A stretch of DNA of 64,000 nucleotides from Hypomyces perniciosus (GCA_008477525.1 SPDT01000007.1:434001-498000); one strand, 5' to 3'; positions 12,176 to 24,232 are shown, numbered from the stretch's first letter. The notes: generated by a model from the letters alone, not told the origin. Made by a program: numbers and translations.

Positions 12176-13285
12176 GGGTTCTGCCAAATACAGATGGAGT
12201 TGTTCATATGAAGTACAGTTCGACAATAGCAGCGGGAACATCTGGACAAGTGGGACCTTCATTGGTAGCACAGAGCCAGGATATACAATGCGAGAATCTC
12301 TCAAGTTTGCTTAGTATTAACCAACTACCCTTTATAAAGTACTACAAGACATATTGAGCCACATCGAAATTAAATACTAGAATATACTAGATAATCCAAG
12401 TTTTCAATTTTTTTTTTTTGGTTATTCAAGTGCAAGAAACCGATTTACTCAAAATCGTAGTGTTTTGAACGCTTAGCTATCTAATTTTGAACACTTCAGT
12501 CAATAGCTAGTCTGTATCTAAGTTTAGCCTCCAAGTACACCGTATATTTTTATGTAGTACATATAGGAAGGAATCTTTAAATTAAAAATAACCAATTAAA
12601 GTATACGCGGCTGCAAGAGCTCCCCGCCCTAACCTTTAAGATCTTTGTAATACGTTTAATACGGATACTACCTCACTTGCATCACTAGTGCTGACGAGTG
12701 CGTCTGGGCACAAAGCCGGAGCAACACGTGTTTCAAATGCTAGCCGTTTCCTACTAGTAGTACGGAGGTGGTGATACTAGTAGTGTAATCTGATTCGTCC
12801 AGACATAGTACGAATCGTATTCCTAACGTAGCAAGGGTGTAAGCCATCATGCCAATGTTCTCACTCCGCCATTCCATAGATATACCATCTGTGTGTGCGA
12901 GTAGCTGGCAAAGTGTGCCTCTACTCCGCTACTACCACCTAGTACGCTCACGTCAGACCGTCAATGCAATTACAAATATTGGCAGGAGTCGTAGGTGCTA
13001 GTCAGAGCGACGATTTTCATCGTGACCACGGATCACCCAAGCTTTCTGCAACTAAGCACCATGCTATGCGCTTTGATCATAAGTACCTTTCCCGTTGTCG
13101 TAATTTCTGGACGAGAAGAAATCATGCTCTTAGTTGCGGCGTAAGCACGGGGTCCACGTGTAGAAAGACATGACGTGCGAATTCTATCAAAGTGTACTTC
13201 ACCCACTCATCCATGAATTAGGTGCAACCCAGCAGCAGTTTCAACGAGTAGCATCACATATCTGTTTGTTCATCAGCCTCCAGTC
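12176..13285. other. Intergenic, no gene recognised
   Basis: About 1.1 kb, AT-rich at its start with a T-run near 12,410 and scattered ACTAGTAG/TACGGAG motifs. It lies downstream of the ligase and upstream of the ABCC gene, so it should hold the transporter promoter. No convincing coding sequence or RNA is visible. Confidence 0.5.
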
Positions 13286-16200
13286 ATGTGTTCGATAGAC
13301 GATGTGGCTGACTGGGTCCGTTCGTCCGCAATGCGACTTTCTGTGGAGATCTTAGCTTTACACTCCTATTCGAGGAGGCCTTCATGTCCATACTGCCTTC
13401 GATTTGCTCACTTCTATTTGCCGTTTACAGGGTTGTCGTGCTTGCGAAAGAGAACGTGAAAGCAAAGAGAACGAGGAGATACATAGTTAAGCTGGTGAGT
13501 GCACCCATAATAGTACGACAATACGCGGCTGAGACTGTTATCTACTCTTATTAGGGGATCATCAGTTTCTTCGCCATTCTAGCATTCGCACAGATTTTTT
13601 TGTACACTATACACGACGCCCCCAGAACTAAACTGTCCCTGGCTTCGGCCGTGATTCTCTTTTTGACGGCTCTTTCATTTATCCCCCTATCCGCGTTGGA
13701 ACATACCCGATCTTTGCGGCCATCCGCGATCCTGCAGATCTACTTTGCCCTGTCACTGCTTCTGGGCATCATCCAATGCAGAACTCTATGGCTGATCCAC
13801 GACTCCAAACCCGGAGCCGCTGTATTCACGGTGATGCTCATCGTACGGCTCATTATACTCCTGACTGAATCGCAAGGAAAGCGCTGGATACTTTTGCCCT
13901 CATACAGGCATCTTTCGCCAGAGTGCACTGATGGCGTATTCAGTTTACTGACGCTGTCCTGGATACTTCCGATGATGATGAAGGGCTTCACATCGTCCTT
14001 ATCGCTGCAGAGTCTGTTCCACCTCCAGCCAGATATGAGCTCAGGATTCTTGCTGGAAAACATCTCTGGTCGGTGGAATAACAGTTAGTCCAACCGTTTA
14101 CCATACCGTTAGCACAGACTGACCACGTCGTAGCTGCTCAAAGAAAACAGTTTGCCTTGTTTTATACCCTTTTAGTACAGCAGAAGTGTACTATCCTCGC
14201 CGGGGTTCTCTTTCGCTTGTTCCTAACAGCTCTACGGTTCTCGCAGCCGTTCTTGGTGCAGGCTGAATTGCAATTTTCAAGCGATGGCCAATCAGCCTCG
14301 TCCGCAAAAGGGGCATGGCTGTTGGTGGGCTATGCCGGCGTCTACATCGGCATCGCAGTACGTGATGCTATTGAGCATGTTGGTGAGCTGTACTAATCTT
14401 TACGTTATAGATATGCCAAGCAGGCTACCAGTATCACACTCGAAAGTTCATTGTGCAAGTTAGAGGCAGCCTTATCTCTTTCCTATATCGCCACATGTTA
14501 AGAGCAGATCTTATGAGATCATCCGAGTCCGCCCCAATTGCTCTGATGAGCGTTGATATGGAAAAGATAGCAGCCGGACTCATATCGGCTCACCAAGCTT
14601 GGGCATCTCTCATTGAGATAGGCCTTTTCATCTGGGTCCTAGAACGACAGATACACTTGGCGGTTGTAGCCTCGACTCTCTCATCCTTATGTAAGAAGAG
14701 ATCTTTTTATAGAATTTAATGCCTGCAAACTGACGAAAGGTATTATAGCGTGCCTCGTAGCGGGCGCTCTGATTTCATTCCAAGCAAAGGGGCATCTCAC
14801 TGCCTGGCTGGAGGCTACCCAACGACGAATTGATATCACGGAAAGCGTGCTTAGTCGATTCAAACCGGTTGCACTGGCCGGCTTCATGGATGCTGTGATG
14901 TCCCGCATATCGGCTCTTCGTGAGACTGAAATCCAAATCTCAAAAAGATATCGGTCGTCAATAGTGGGCGTGATCACGATATGTAAGTGCCACGGAGAGA
15001 AATATGAGGATACAAAGCTGAGCCATTGTCACAGCTTATTCATCGATGGTCGTGGCACCAGTCATTGGGTTCGGCCTCTTTGCCTTTGTGCCTAGCATTC
15101 GTGGCTCACGTGTGTTCGATGCCGAGCTCGCATTTTCCTCGCTCACTGCCTTCAGTTTGTTCTCGAAAGCCATCACATCATTCATCCAAGCGGCATTCGA
15201 GTTGATGTCTGCTCTTAGTGGGTTTGAGAGATACCGGCAAACATTGCTCGAGCCGCAGTTTGCTGACCCACGTTTGCACGAGGCTGAATTACCCTTGCCG
15301 CTAGCATTGACGTCCGGAAGATTTGACACTAATGAGGACCGCTGCAGCTTTGCCCTTCAGACTCTGGTCCCAAGTCGACCACTGCTAACATATGACAGCA
15401 TGTGCGTAGTCGTCCGGGATGCTGACATTGGATGGCCTGGTAACACAACAGTAATTTGTAACACCTCTCTCTCGATGCGGAGTCAAAAGATCACAGTCAT
15501 CACAGGTGGACCTGGCTCCGGAAAAACGACCTTATTGGAGGCGTTGTTGGGGCAGGCAATGGTCTCTAAAGGGACGCTCTCGACAACTTTCACCCGTGCC
15601 GCCTATTGCAGCCAAACGCCATGGATCTGCGATGGCACCATCATGGACAACATTGTCGGTTGTTCAATCTTGAACACGTCTCGGTATGAGGCCGTATTGG
15701 CAGCTTGCGCACTCCGCCAGGATATCCGACGAATGCCATTGAGAGACATGACGCATGTTGGAAGCGGTGGTTCACGCTTAAGCGGGGGACAGCGTAAACG
15801 GGTGGTAGGTCGTCCTCTCGAGCACCTGGTCCCCACATTGGCATAGAAACAATAAGTGACAGCCGTCTCAGGACCTGGCGAGAGCGGTATACTCGGGATT
15901 AGAGGTACTAATTCTCGATGACGTTTTGAGCGGCCTCGATCCAGAGACCTCCAACACCGTGTGGCAAAACTTGTGCGGCGTTAACGGACTATTGCGGCGA
16001 GAAGGGCGAACAGTCATCTTTTCTTCCATGAACAGTAGGTCTCCTCTTTTCAAGCATTGAACCAAACTGAGGAGGTACGAAAGCTCACAATAATTGATTG
16101 AAGACCCTGCGCTTACCCTTGCCGACGACATTTTCGAGATTGTCAGTGGTAAGATTTCCAAGCGGCCACCACAAAACCTACCGCTAGCTGCCCATACCAC

Positions 16201-18446
16201 CACACTGGAGCCCTCACTATTAGCCCTAGACATCACATCCACCCTAGATCTTAATTTTGACTTCAGCGTGCCCTTTGGGGTCCGCGATGTCCAGAGTATG
16301 AGAGAATCCAGCGAAGGGAGCGAAGAATTCAAGGAAAGGAAGAGACATGGCGAATGGCAGGCTTATCGCTACTACACAGCCGCCATTGGTCGGCGCAATA
16401 CGCTACTTTTGGTCCTTCTATGTCTCTTAGTGGTTCTAGGCCTGCAGCTTCCTCGTATGTATGCCTCCCACATGCAGTCGTAAGTGAAGGGATCATGCTG
16501 ACTTGGCTGCATGAAGAAATCTGGATTGGATTGTGGACTCAGGCAAACGAACAGCACAACGGATTATCCTCCGCCACTTACTATGGAGTATATGTAGCGT
16601 TTGGGGGGTTTGCCTTGCTCTCCCTCTTCACTGGTGGCTTGTATGTTGTTCTTCCGGCATGGAGTCCTGATTCCAGAAAGACTGACTCGTGTGCAGATAT
16701 CTTATGCTACGAATGATTCCGCGGTCAGCTCGCGTTCTTCACCGAGCTTTGCTAGAGACTACTTTCAGGTACGTGGAATAGGAGACGACATGCGGGTGGA
16801 TTAGTAACCGCTCATAGAGCTTCGATCGTTTTCATCAACATCCACAGCATCGGCAGTATTCTCAACAGGTATGCTACACCCATTAATGATCGGGGTTACG
16901 GGGATCTCACTCACTATCTTCAGATTCAGCCAGGATCTAGCGATCATAGACACAGAGGTTCCGATTGCCAGCTTCAACACGGTCTTCTTCGTAATCGCCT
17001 GCATGATCCAAGTAGTGTTCATCTGCGTGTCATCTCGATATATGGCCGCTGGAGTTCTGGTATTCTTAGCCCTGTTCTACTTAATCCAGAAATTCTATTT
17101 AAGAACATCCCGGCAGCTTCGCGTTCTGGATATTGAGGCCAAGGCACCATTAATATCGCACTTCTCAGATACAATCGCCGGGCTGAAGACGATCCGGAGT
17201 GGGGGCTGGACCGCGCAATTCGAAGCAAGCGCGTTGAAGATCCTCGATTATTCACAGAGACCTTTCTATCTCCTGTACTGTGTACAGGTCTGGCTCGGCC
17301 TCGCCCTTGACCTTTTGGTGGCTGGTGTCGCCGTCATACTCGTAGGCATCAGTAATAGCTTCCAAGGGAGCGCCACTGCTGGCTTTCTAGGTGTTGCGGT
17401 GACGAGCCTGGTGAATTTCGGCGTCAACCTAAACGACCTGATTATTGCATGGACCTACGTCGAAACGGCCGTGCAGGCGGTTTTGAGGATTCGAGATTAT
17501 TCAAGAGACACCCCTGTGGAAGGCGAGAGTGACCACACCTTTAATCCAGCCATGTCTTGGCCAGAGGAAGGCAGAATTGAGTTTCAAAACGTTTGTGCTT
17601 CATATGGGTACGTGAGTGAGGTACTACTGTCGAATCTTCTAGTAACATATTGCAGGAAAGACGCGAGTTTGGTGTTGGACAGCCTGAGCTTTGTTATCAA
17701 ACCAGGACAAAGTATCGGAATTTGCGGCCGAAGCGGAAGGTTGGCGACGTGCTACTCAGCCCTCTGCCTAAACACAGATTTGGCTGACCAGGATGACATA
17801 CAGTGGCAAAAGCTCTCTACTGGCTACGCTGTATCGACTTCTCGAGCTTGAGAGCGGCTCCATATTGATTGATGGAATCAACATCCGACAAGTGCAGCGC
17901 CAACGTCTCCGATCAAGATTGCTCAATATACCACAAGACCCATTCTTGATCCCTGGTACGTTACGATATAACCTGGATCCATGGGGCGCCAAGTCCGACG
18001 CAGAACTAGTTGCCGCTCTCAAGGCAGTCAAATTGTGGAAATTGTTGGAGAAGGACGGTCTGGATACCGAGGTGAGCAAATACACCTTCTCGAGCGGTCA
18101 TATGCAATGTTTGAGCTTGGCCCGCGCCCTGGTCCGCGGTGGCAAAATTGTCATTGTGGACGAGCTTACAAGCAAGTAAGTCTACTCTCCCAAAATCCAC
18201 CAGTTCTGAGTACTCACAGCCAGCCATAGCTTGGACCCTAAGAGTGCAGCTATTGCGAGAGCCGTTCTGCGGGAACATTTCCGATCGCACACAGTCATCA
18301 TAGTCACACACAGGCTCGATGATCTTCTTGAATGTGACCGAGTGTTAGTCCTCGAGGAGGGGCAGCTTGTAGAGCTTGACGATCCTCGAGTGCTTTTAAG
18401 CGATGAGAGTTCGAAGTTCCGAAAGATCTTTGCATCTTTCAAGTAA
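13286..18446 (+). CDS. ABCC-type (MRP-like) full ABC transporter
   Basis: Full-length multidrug-resistance-protein type exporter, about 1,400 residues, assembled from 15 exons. Introns start at 13,495, 14,084, 14,358, 14,691, 14,983, 15,805, 16,035, 16,455, 16,641, 16,769, 16,869, 17,608, 17,740 and 18,176. Order: N-terminal hydrophobic TMD0-like region, TMD1, NBD1 (Walker A GGPGSGKTTL, LSGGQ, LILDDVLSGLD), TMD2, NBD2 (Walker A GRSGSGKSS, VDELTSNLD, THRL). NBD1 has no H-loop histidine at the expected place (FSSMN), and the NBD2 signature is FSSGHMQ instead of an LSGGQ-like motif. The N-terminus reads MCSIDDVAD and then must change frame at the GGG of 13,314-13,316 to continue as GPFVRN...FTLLFEEAF. 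It probably exports the locus product or gives self-protection (inference from position). Confidence 0.88.
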
Positions 18447-18940
18447 AACAGAGAGCTGTTGTACTATGTTTTGAATATTGCGTATGACGTTTGGGTGTTA
18501 ATCGCAAGGGATAGACCTGAAGCGCTGGTTTATGTTGGCAGATAATAGGGGGCATAGTCCTGAATATTTTATTAGGTGGTCACTATTGCGTAGAACAGGT
18601 GGTTGTGATGACTATATATCATTGATAGTCGGCTAAGTTATGCTATATAACTGTAATGATCATGGGCTTTTACATATATGAGATGTTCCTTGAAATCATC
18701 TCGGGACTTTTGCTACGTTCTGTGTGATGTTGAAGTAAGGTACCTATGATTATTGATATAATAGGTACGTGTCTTGCCGATCCTGTGACTCTTCTTCCAG
18801 GGTAAATTCATTACTAGGTTACCTCGTACACTATACTTACTTACTTCACTATTACCCACTTTTATTCAGCACAGTTGAGTCACTCGTGATATAGAATACG
18901 GGCTAAGCACAAGCAGGGCGAGCGATTATACGAGTAGGAT
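18447..18940. other. Convergent intergenic region
   Basis: About 0.5 kb between the 3' ends of the ABCC gene (plus) and the acyltransferase gene (minus). It is AT-rich and presumably holds both 3' untranslated regions. Nothing else is seen in it. Confidence 0.5.
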
Positions 18941-20377
18941 CTACTTTATCCTCTCCATCCCCGCCTGTATCTCATCAAGTATCTCCGAAACGAACGCCTT
19001 CTCATCCCTTATCCCCAACATCCCGGGCCACCACGTAATACTAATTGCCAGACAACCATTCTTCGCGCTAGCGACATTCACATCGAAGGGTGCCCCCGTT
19101 ATGTTGCCCGACTGAGAGGGCACAATCGTATCTACCTGCCAGCTATTTCGGCCCCCTGCGCACACAGCCCCATCGAACACGCCGAGGTTGCTCATCCCAA
19201 AAGACACCGTGGCGGGCTGGGATGCTCTGCTTTGCGTCCATTGTTTCAGATTGGGGATGTACTTGATGAGGCCGATAGGTTGGTTGGCGAGTGTGCTAGA
19301 AGCTTTAGCGAGGCGGACCGTGCTCTGCTTGATCGCTTCCCAGAACTCGTCCGTGATGCCGTCATCGTGCCCAGTGACGGTGATGGTTTCGATCAGGGCG
19401 GAGACCCAGTTGGCCATGGCGCCTTGGCCTTTCCCCAGGGCTTTGCGGAGATCGATAGCGGTTCCCACTTTGATCTTGTGGTAGGACTCACCGCGTGCGG
19501 TTAGGCTCTTACAAAGCGCGCGGGCGGTAAGGTGGTTCAGCAGGCTAGTCAATCGGGCGTCGTGTCTCCGACAGGCTCGTAAGGCGCGTTGGAGGGTTGA
19601 GTTTGGAACCAGCGCGACTTCGACCACGGTGGGTGAGATTCCCACCTTGAGCTTCGGTGGCGGGCGGGTCTTGGGACCGGTCCAAACATTATTCAAGTCC
19701 TCCTCCTCTTGAATGCCGAGTGCCGAGGCGAGCCAAGTAGGGAGAAACTCTCGACTCAAGATCGAGAGGAGGTAGGGCCAGGAAATCGTCAAGTTGCCGG
19801 CGGTTTCTATGGGCGGCAGTCGTGTCTTTTGGGGTCGACGGTTTCCTCGTTCTAAGGCCAGCGCTGTCTCCGCGCCGTTCATCGCTCGCAAAAAGGTGTC
19901 GTGAAAGGCGAGGCCGGACATGCCATCGCAGAGAACGTGAGAGTACATAAAGGCGAGATAGAAGCAGAAAGAATCCGTTGCCAGAGTTTCACCAACGTAG
20001 GCACGCCATTGCGGCCGTTCGCCGGCAGGAGGAAGGCGACGGCCATGCACGCATTCGAGGAAGCTTTTGATCTGCTGTTCTTCGTTTTGTCCTGTGCTCG
20101 CACCTCTGACATGTTCCAGATGGTGAGTGAGATCGATGCTGTCGACTTGTGCGAGCCGCGGATGTTCGCTGTTAGCATCTTTGATGATAGTGCTGAGAGC
20201 CGGATGCTCATCAATGCAGTGTTTTATAGCCTTTGATATTAAAGTGTGCAGTGGACTCTCAGCCGACAGTGTGCCAGAATAGCTTGAAATCGTGACAATA
20301 CAGTGAGAGATGCCGAGCGCTTCGCTAATGATGAATCGCTTCTCGTTAAGACCTACAAAGGACATATAGATCAGCAT
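18941..20377 (-). CDS. AATase-type acyltransferase (condensation-like fold)
   Basis: Uninterrupted 478-residue protein resembling fungal alcohol O-acetyltransferase/PapA-like enzymes of the chloramphenicol acetyltransferase fold. The catalytic HxxxDG motif is present as SHVLCDG about 160 residues in. A CT-rich end and an SFGMSNLG segment near residue 405, as in the DFGWG-like structural motif region of the family, are also visible. The start at 20,377 is followed by a second methionine four codons on, and either may be used. It is convergent with the ABCC gene. In emericellamide-type loci an acyltransferase moves the polyketide from CoA to the NRPS carrier; the same role here, or acylation of a hydroxyl on the product, is inference. 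Unlike its neighbours it has no frame break. Confidence 0.75.
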   Translation of the reverse strand: MLIYMSFVGLNEKRFIISEALGISHCIVTISSYSGTLSAESPLHTLISKAIKHCIDEHPALSTIIKDANSEHPRLAQVDSIDLTHHLEHVRGASTGQNEEQQIKSFLECVHGRRLPPAGERPQWRAYVGETLATDSFCFYLAFMYSHVLCDGMSGLAFHDTFLRAMNGAETALALERGNRRPQKTRLPPIETAGNLTISWPYLLSILSREFLPTWLASALGIQEEEDLNNVWTGPKTRPPPKLKVGISPTVVEVALVPNSTLQRALRACRRHDARLTSLLNHLTARALCKSLTARGESYHKIKVGTAIDLRKALGKGQGAMANWVSALIETITVTGHDDGITDEFWEAIKQSTVRLAKASSTLANQPIGLIKYIPNLKQWTQSRASQPATVSFGMSNLGVFDGAVCAGGRNSWQVDTIVPSQSGNITGAPFDVNVASAKNGCLAISITWWPGMLGIRDEKAFVSEILDEIQAGMERIK

Positions 20378-21850
20378 CTAGTTTAGGGAGAGACAACAAA
20401 GACAAAAAAATATTCGCGTTGCGTACTCGCCAGTCGAACAACCTCCATCTTCATGGCCCGAAAGCAGGGAGGGATTATGCACTTTGGAATGAATGTCCAG
20501 TTTTTGCTACTGTGTACTCCGTACAATCTTGGGTAAAGCTTATTATTATATTTCAACGGGGGTGTCTGCAAAGTGCTCTGTACTTTGGTGCGATACGAAC
20601 GTCAACTCCGGAGTAGTATATAGTATATACTACGAGTACGGACTATTAGTAGGTACACGTCCGTACGGAGTAACTGTACGGAGTAGGATTAGTTCGAGCA
20701 GTGGCATGATTAATTATAGACATACGAAGTACTACTCGTAATGATGATTACCTAGGTAATGAAAAGTGACATTGACCCGGATAATTTTGCAGAAGTATGT
20801 ACGAGTACTCCGTACCTAGGTATGTACTGTCTAGATCCTTGCCTGATATTTTATACACAGCCAACAGTCTAACTGGAATTTTTAGACCACCTGGGTTTTA
20901 GCGACTGGCAATACATGCCGTGTTCGCGATAGAGTATTACTTACCGTTAATAGCGCTCATACGATGTACTCGTAAGTTGATGGCTGTGAGAACTAGTACT
21001 ACTAGTCGACCTAAAAGATCGATTAGCAGAAAGGCAGACAATCAATAGTATTACTCTGGCTATATAAGGAATAGTTGCCAAGAAACCGGCATACATACGT
21101 AGGCGTGGATCTTCCGAGACTAACTATTAAGAGGATCGCCTATAACGGGTATTACTACATACTAATACATAGTACATGCACAGTCCAAGTATTACGAGTA
21201 CTCCGTAGACAGTTTCGCATTCATCGTTCAATCTTCAATCTTCAATCTTGGAGGAGTACTACTAGTAGTGGTATCCCACTATGTACAATGATTCTATCGG
21301 TTAATTAGTGCGACCCATCAGTACTACAATACTATGCGAATAGATCATGTGAGACTGTAAGTATATCCGTGATGCAGCAGATTGGATATTAGTACCCCAT
21401 TACGTGGATAGCATTCCAATACGATATAGCAGGGTAGTGATATTCTACACAGGGGTCAAGCAACAGACTCGATTCCGTGAGATAAGATGGAGTACGTAGT
21501 AGTGCTACAATAAAAGATAGGGGTCCTGACCCTAATCTTCTATCTGCAAGGATTCATTCCGTCACCTCGTACTCTGTAGGAGTAGTAGTAGGAGTAGTAG
21601 TAGGAGTAGTAGTAGGAGTAGTAGTAGGAGTAGTAGTAGTAGTAGGAGTAGTAGTAGGGAGTAGTAGTAGGAGTAGTAGTAGTAGTAGTAGTAATAGTTA
21701 AGCTAAAATCTGACCTGAAAGAGAGAAGAACAACCTTAATAAACAGGATAAAATCCCAATTTATCGGTTACGTCACTCTGGCTTATTACGGATCCTAGAC
21801 AGCTTTAAGGAATAATTGGCGCTGGATGTAGACCATTCTACCGCATTTCA
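20378..21850. other. Intergenic with simple repeats
   Basis: About 1.5 kb between the divergent acyltransferase and P450 genes. It is crowded with motifs such as TACGAGTACTCCGTA and TACTACTAGTAGT and ends in a GTAGGAGTAGTA tandem array. No coding sequence is supported. It should hold both promoters. Confidence 0.55.
21576..21695. repeat. GTAGGAGTAGTA microsatellite
   Basis: About 120 bp of tandem GTA/GGAGTA units, mostly the 12-mer GTAGGAGTAGTA, degenerating to plain GTA at the right end. It lies about 155 bp upstream of the P450 start. Confidence 0.95.
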
Positions 21851-23464
21851 ATGATGGACGCTTTCCAGGAGAAGATGCGAGGTTCTGGCCCCATGATCTG
21901 GCTCGCTGTAGCGGCTGTGATTGTGGCTGTACTGCACCGCGTTGTGAGAACACCAAGAGATCCTCGCGAGCCACCATATCTTCAATCCAAGATCCCTATG
22001 GTTGGACACCTGATCGGAATCATCAGCGATGGAGCGAGGTACTTTAACAAGCTGGATGAAAAGTACAGACAAGGTCTCTACGCGCTCCCGATTCTGAGAG
22101 GCCGCATGTACATTGTCGGGTCGGCAGATTGGTCGACGGCGGTGCAGAAACATGATTCCACGGTCGATCTCTACACTCTTACTTCTCAAGCCATGAAGAC
22201 GTTGTTCTGTCTGAACAAAAGATCAATGGAAATTGTCATGGACAATCTTTACGGTGATAAACGGCACCAGTCAAGCAATATCATACATGCGGTGAACGAC
22301 GTAATGTTCAAGGCTCTGGCGCCGGGGAAGGACTTGGACGAGTTGAATAACAACATTTTCAAAGATTTGGAGCCTCGCTTGAATGCTCTTGCTCGTGGTG
22401 GGATGACGGAGAAGATGATGTTTTGGGATTGGACCCGGAATCAACTCACGGAAGCATCGATGGCAGCGGTATACGGACCAGATAATCCCTTTGCCAAAGA
22501 TCCGTCATTAGTCGATGACTTTTGGCTGTTTGATGCCAGTGCTGCGGCACTTATGATGATACCATGTCCTGCCGTCTTGGCCAGAAAGGGTTATCTCGCC
22601 CGGCAGAGAGTCTTGAACGGATGGATCAACTACGCTAGGAGAGGCGGCTACAAGAATGCTTCTGCGCTGATTCAAGGTCGAGCAAGAGAGAACATGGCCC
22701 ATGGACTGGCGATCGATCAATATGGCCTGGAGGAGAGTCGCTTCACGCCTGGATTGCTGACCAACACCACTCCGGCTTCCTTCTGGTTGGTTAGCTGGAT
22801 CTTCCAAGATGCGCAACTTCTGGCCGACATTCGCACGGAAATAGACCGATGCATTGTAACAAGTGAAGGCAATAAGCGCATTATCAATATCATCAAGCTT
22901 CGAACACAGTGCCCGCTCTTTGCGAGCGCGTTTATGGAGACACTTCGGATTGTCGCTCCATTGAACAACTACCGCTACGTCCGCGAAGACACCATGGTAA
23001 CCAACAACACCAACGGCCAGAGCTATCTCCTCAGGAAGGGCAGCATGGTCCAACTAGCCACAACAGTCCTACATGGCCGACCCGACATCTGGGGCCAAGA
23101 TGTAGACTCATTCAACCCCCGCCGCTTCCTTCCAACCGTTGAGCGAGCCCGCGTTGATCCTGCCGCACCCTTCAGAGACGCCAAAGGCAAACTTCACAGT
23201 GGCTCGTACCGGCCATTTGGCGGAGGCGTGCACATGTGCCCTGGACGGCACTTTGCGCAGACAGGAATTCAAGCATTCGCGTCGCTGCTCATTGCGGGCT
23301 TTGAGATAGAAAGCCAGTCGGGCACGGGCAGGTACGTGCCGCCACCGTTTGAGGATGCCAAGGGGTATATGTTCCTTTCGGTGATTCAACCACAGAGGGA
23401 TATAGAGATTACGCTGAGGAGGAGGGGAGGATTTGAGGATGTGGAGTGGGAGTTTGAAAGTTGA
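21851..23464 (+). CDS. Cytochrome P450 with CYP7/8-like I-helix
   Basis: Intronless 537-residue P450. An N-terminal membrane anchor spans about residues 13-31 (MIWLAVAAVIVAVLHRVV), then a proline/basic hinge. ExxR is ETLR, the PERF-like segment is FNPRRF, and the haem loop is FGGGVHMCPGRHFA with the cysteine ligand. The I-helix lacks the usual AGxDTT; it reads TNTTPASFWLVSW, like the N-x-x-P-A-x-F-W pattern of the CYP7/CYP8 clan, which includes both hydroxylases and non-monooxygenase rearranging enzymes. It should be ER-bound, facing the cytosol. It probably tailors the polyketide or peptide product of this locus (position only). The start at 21,851 places the anchor at the expected distance; no frame break was seen. 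Confidence 0.9.
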   Translation: MMDAFQEKMRGSGPMIWLAVAAVIVAVLHRVVRTPRDPREPPYLQSKIPMVGHLIGIISDGARYFNKLDEKYRQGLYALPILRGRMYIVGSADWSTAVQKHDSTVDLYTLTSQAMKTLFCLNKRSMEIVMDNLYGDKRHQSSNIIHAVNDVMFKALAPGKDLDELNNNIFKDLEPRLNALARGGMTEKMMFWDWTRNQLTEASMAAVYGPDNPFAKDPSLVDDFWLFDASAAALMMIPCPAVLARKGYLARQRVLNGWINYARRGGYKNASALIQGRARENMAHGLAIDQYGLEESRFTPGLLTNTTPASFWLVSWIFQDAQLLADIRTEIDRCIVTSEGNKRIINIIKLRTQCPLFASAFMETLRIVAPLNNYRYVREDTMVTNNTNGQSYLLRKGSMVQLATTVLHGRPDIWGQDVDSFNPRRFLPTVERARVDPAAPFRDAKGKLHSGSYRPFGGGVHMCPGRHFAQTGIQAFASLLIAGFEIESQSGTGRYVPPPFEDAKGYMFLSVIQPQRDIEITLRRRGGFEDVEWEFES

Positions 23465-23963
23465 AATTGAAGATCATTGGTGTAAGGGGGGCGCCATCAC
23501 CGGCTTTATCTCAGGATAGCAACGAAATATTACTACCGCAACCCATCATTTTACTTCAATTTCCTTCTTCTTCTTCTTCTTCTTCTTCTTCTTCGGTTAT
23601 TTTCCATCTCTCCGTTTCACAAAACTGCCTGCTGCAATAGGCAAAGGGTAAAGGGCAAAGCGTAAAAGCCCCGGCAAACAATGTCCTTCTTCTTCAACGG
23701 TTGATGAGGTGGGGACTAGTACTAAAGACACACCATCTTCATCCACTCCACGTCTTAGCCTAATTGTCGAAGGCATCGCATGTTAGTCTCACAAAGCCGT
23801 TCAATGCCTTGTATTCTCCACACCGGACGCCTGGGCGCACACTAGATAGTACTACTACTATTACAGAGAAACCCACACTCCGGTTCTTGGTATCGTCTGT
23901 GCGACAGTGAAACGTCGTATTCACCCTCTTTGCCTTTCATGGATGATTCCGTTCAGCTACAAA
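23465..23963. other. Intergenic, flank of the retrotransposon
   Basis: About 500 bp downstream of the P450, of normal composition. It has a TTC-repeat tract at 23,564-23,595 and no recognisable gene. It ends at the target-site duplication TGCGG (23,964-23,968) of the LTR element. Confidence 0.55.
23564..23595. repeat. TTC microsatellite
   Basis: About ten tandem TTC (CTT) units about 100 bp downstream of the P450 stop codon. Confidence 0.95.
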
Positions 23964-23968
23964 TGCGG

Positions 23969-24232
23969 TGTTGGGTGGAGTAGGCCGGGGTCCTACCGCT
24001 TATCAGCGCTAGGGAGCTCCTATCTGCTTACAAAGCAGATACAAGGTGACATACACATCGCGTAAGCGATATGTCAGACTGTGCAGACGCTTACAGCGTA
24101 TATATACAGCTTCATCTTTGTGTTAGCTATATATGTATATAGCGAGGCCATTATAGCATATTCTCTTTTATAGAATTAAGCTTTATTTCCTATCTCTCTA
24201 TACTTTATATAGCTATACTGCACTCTGCTATA
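23969..24232 (+). repeat. Left LTR (264 bp)
   Basis: Begins TGTTGGGTGGAGTAGGCC and ends CTCTGCTATA, aligning along its whole length with the right LTR. It contains the hairpins ATCTGCTT-ACA-AAGCAGAT and ATCGC-GTAA-GCGAT. Its outer (left) half keeps G and C; its inner half has many C-to-T and G-to-A changes. Confidence 0.92.

Noticed and set aside
13015..13150. Imperfect inverted repeat TGCAACTAAG / CTTAGTTGCGG
   Set aside because: Arms of only about 12 bases with a mismatch; could be chance.
21576..21695. Possible CRISPR-like array
   Set aside because: It is a simple 12-mer microsatellite without spacers, in a eukaryotic genome.
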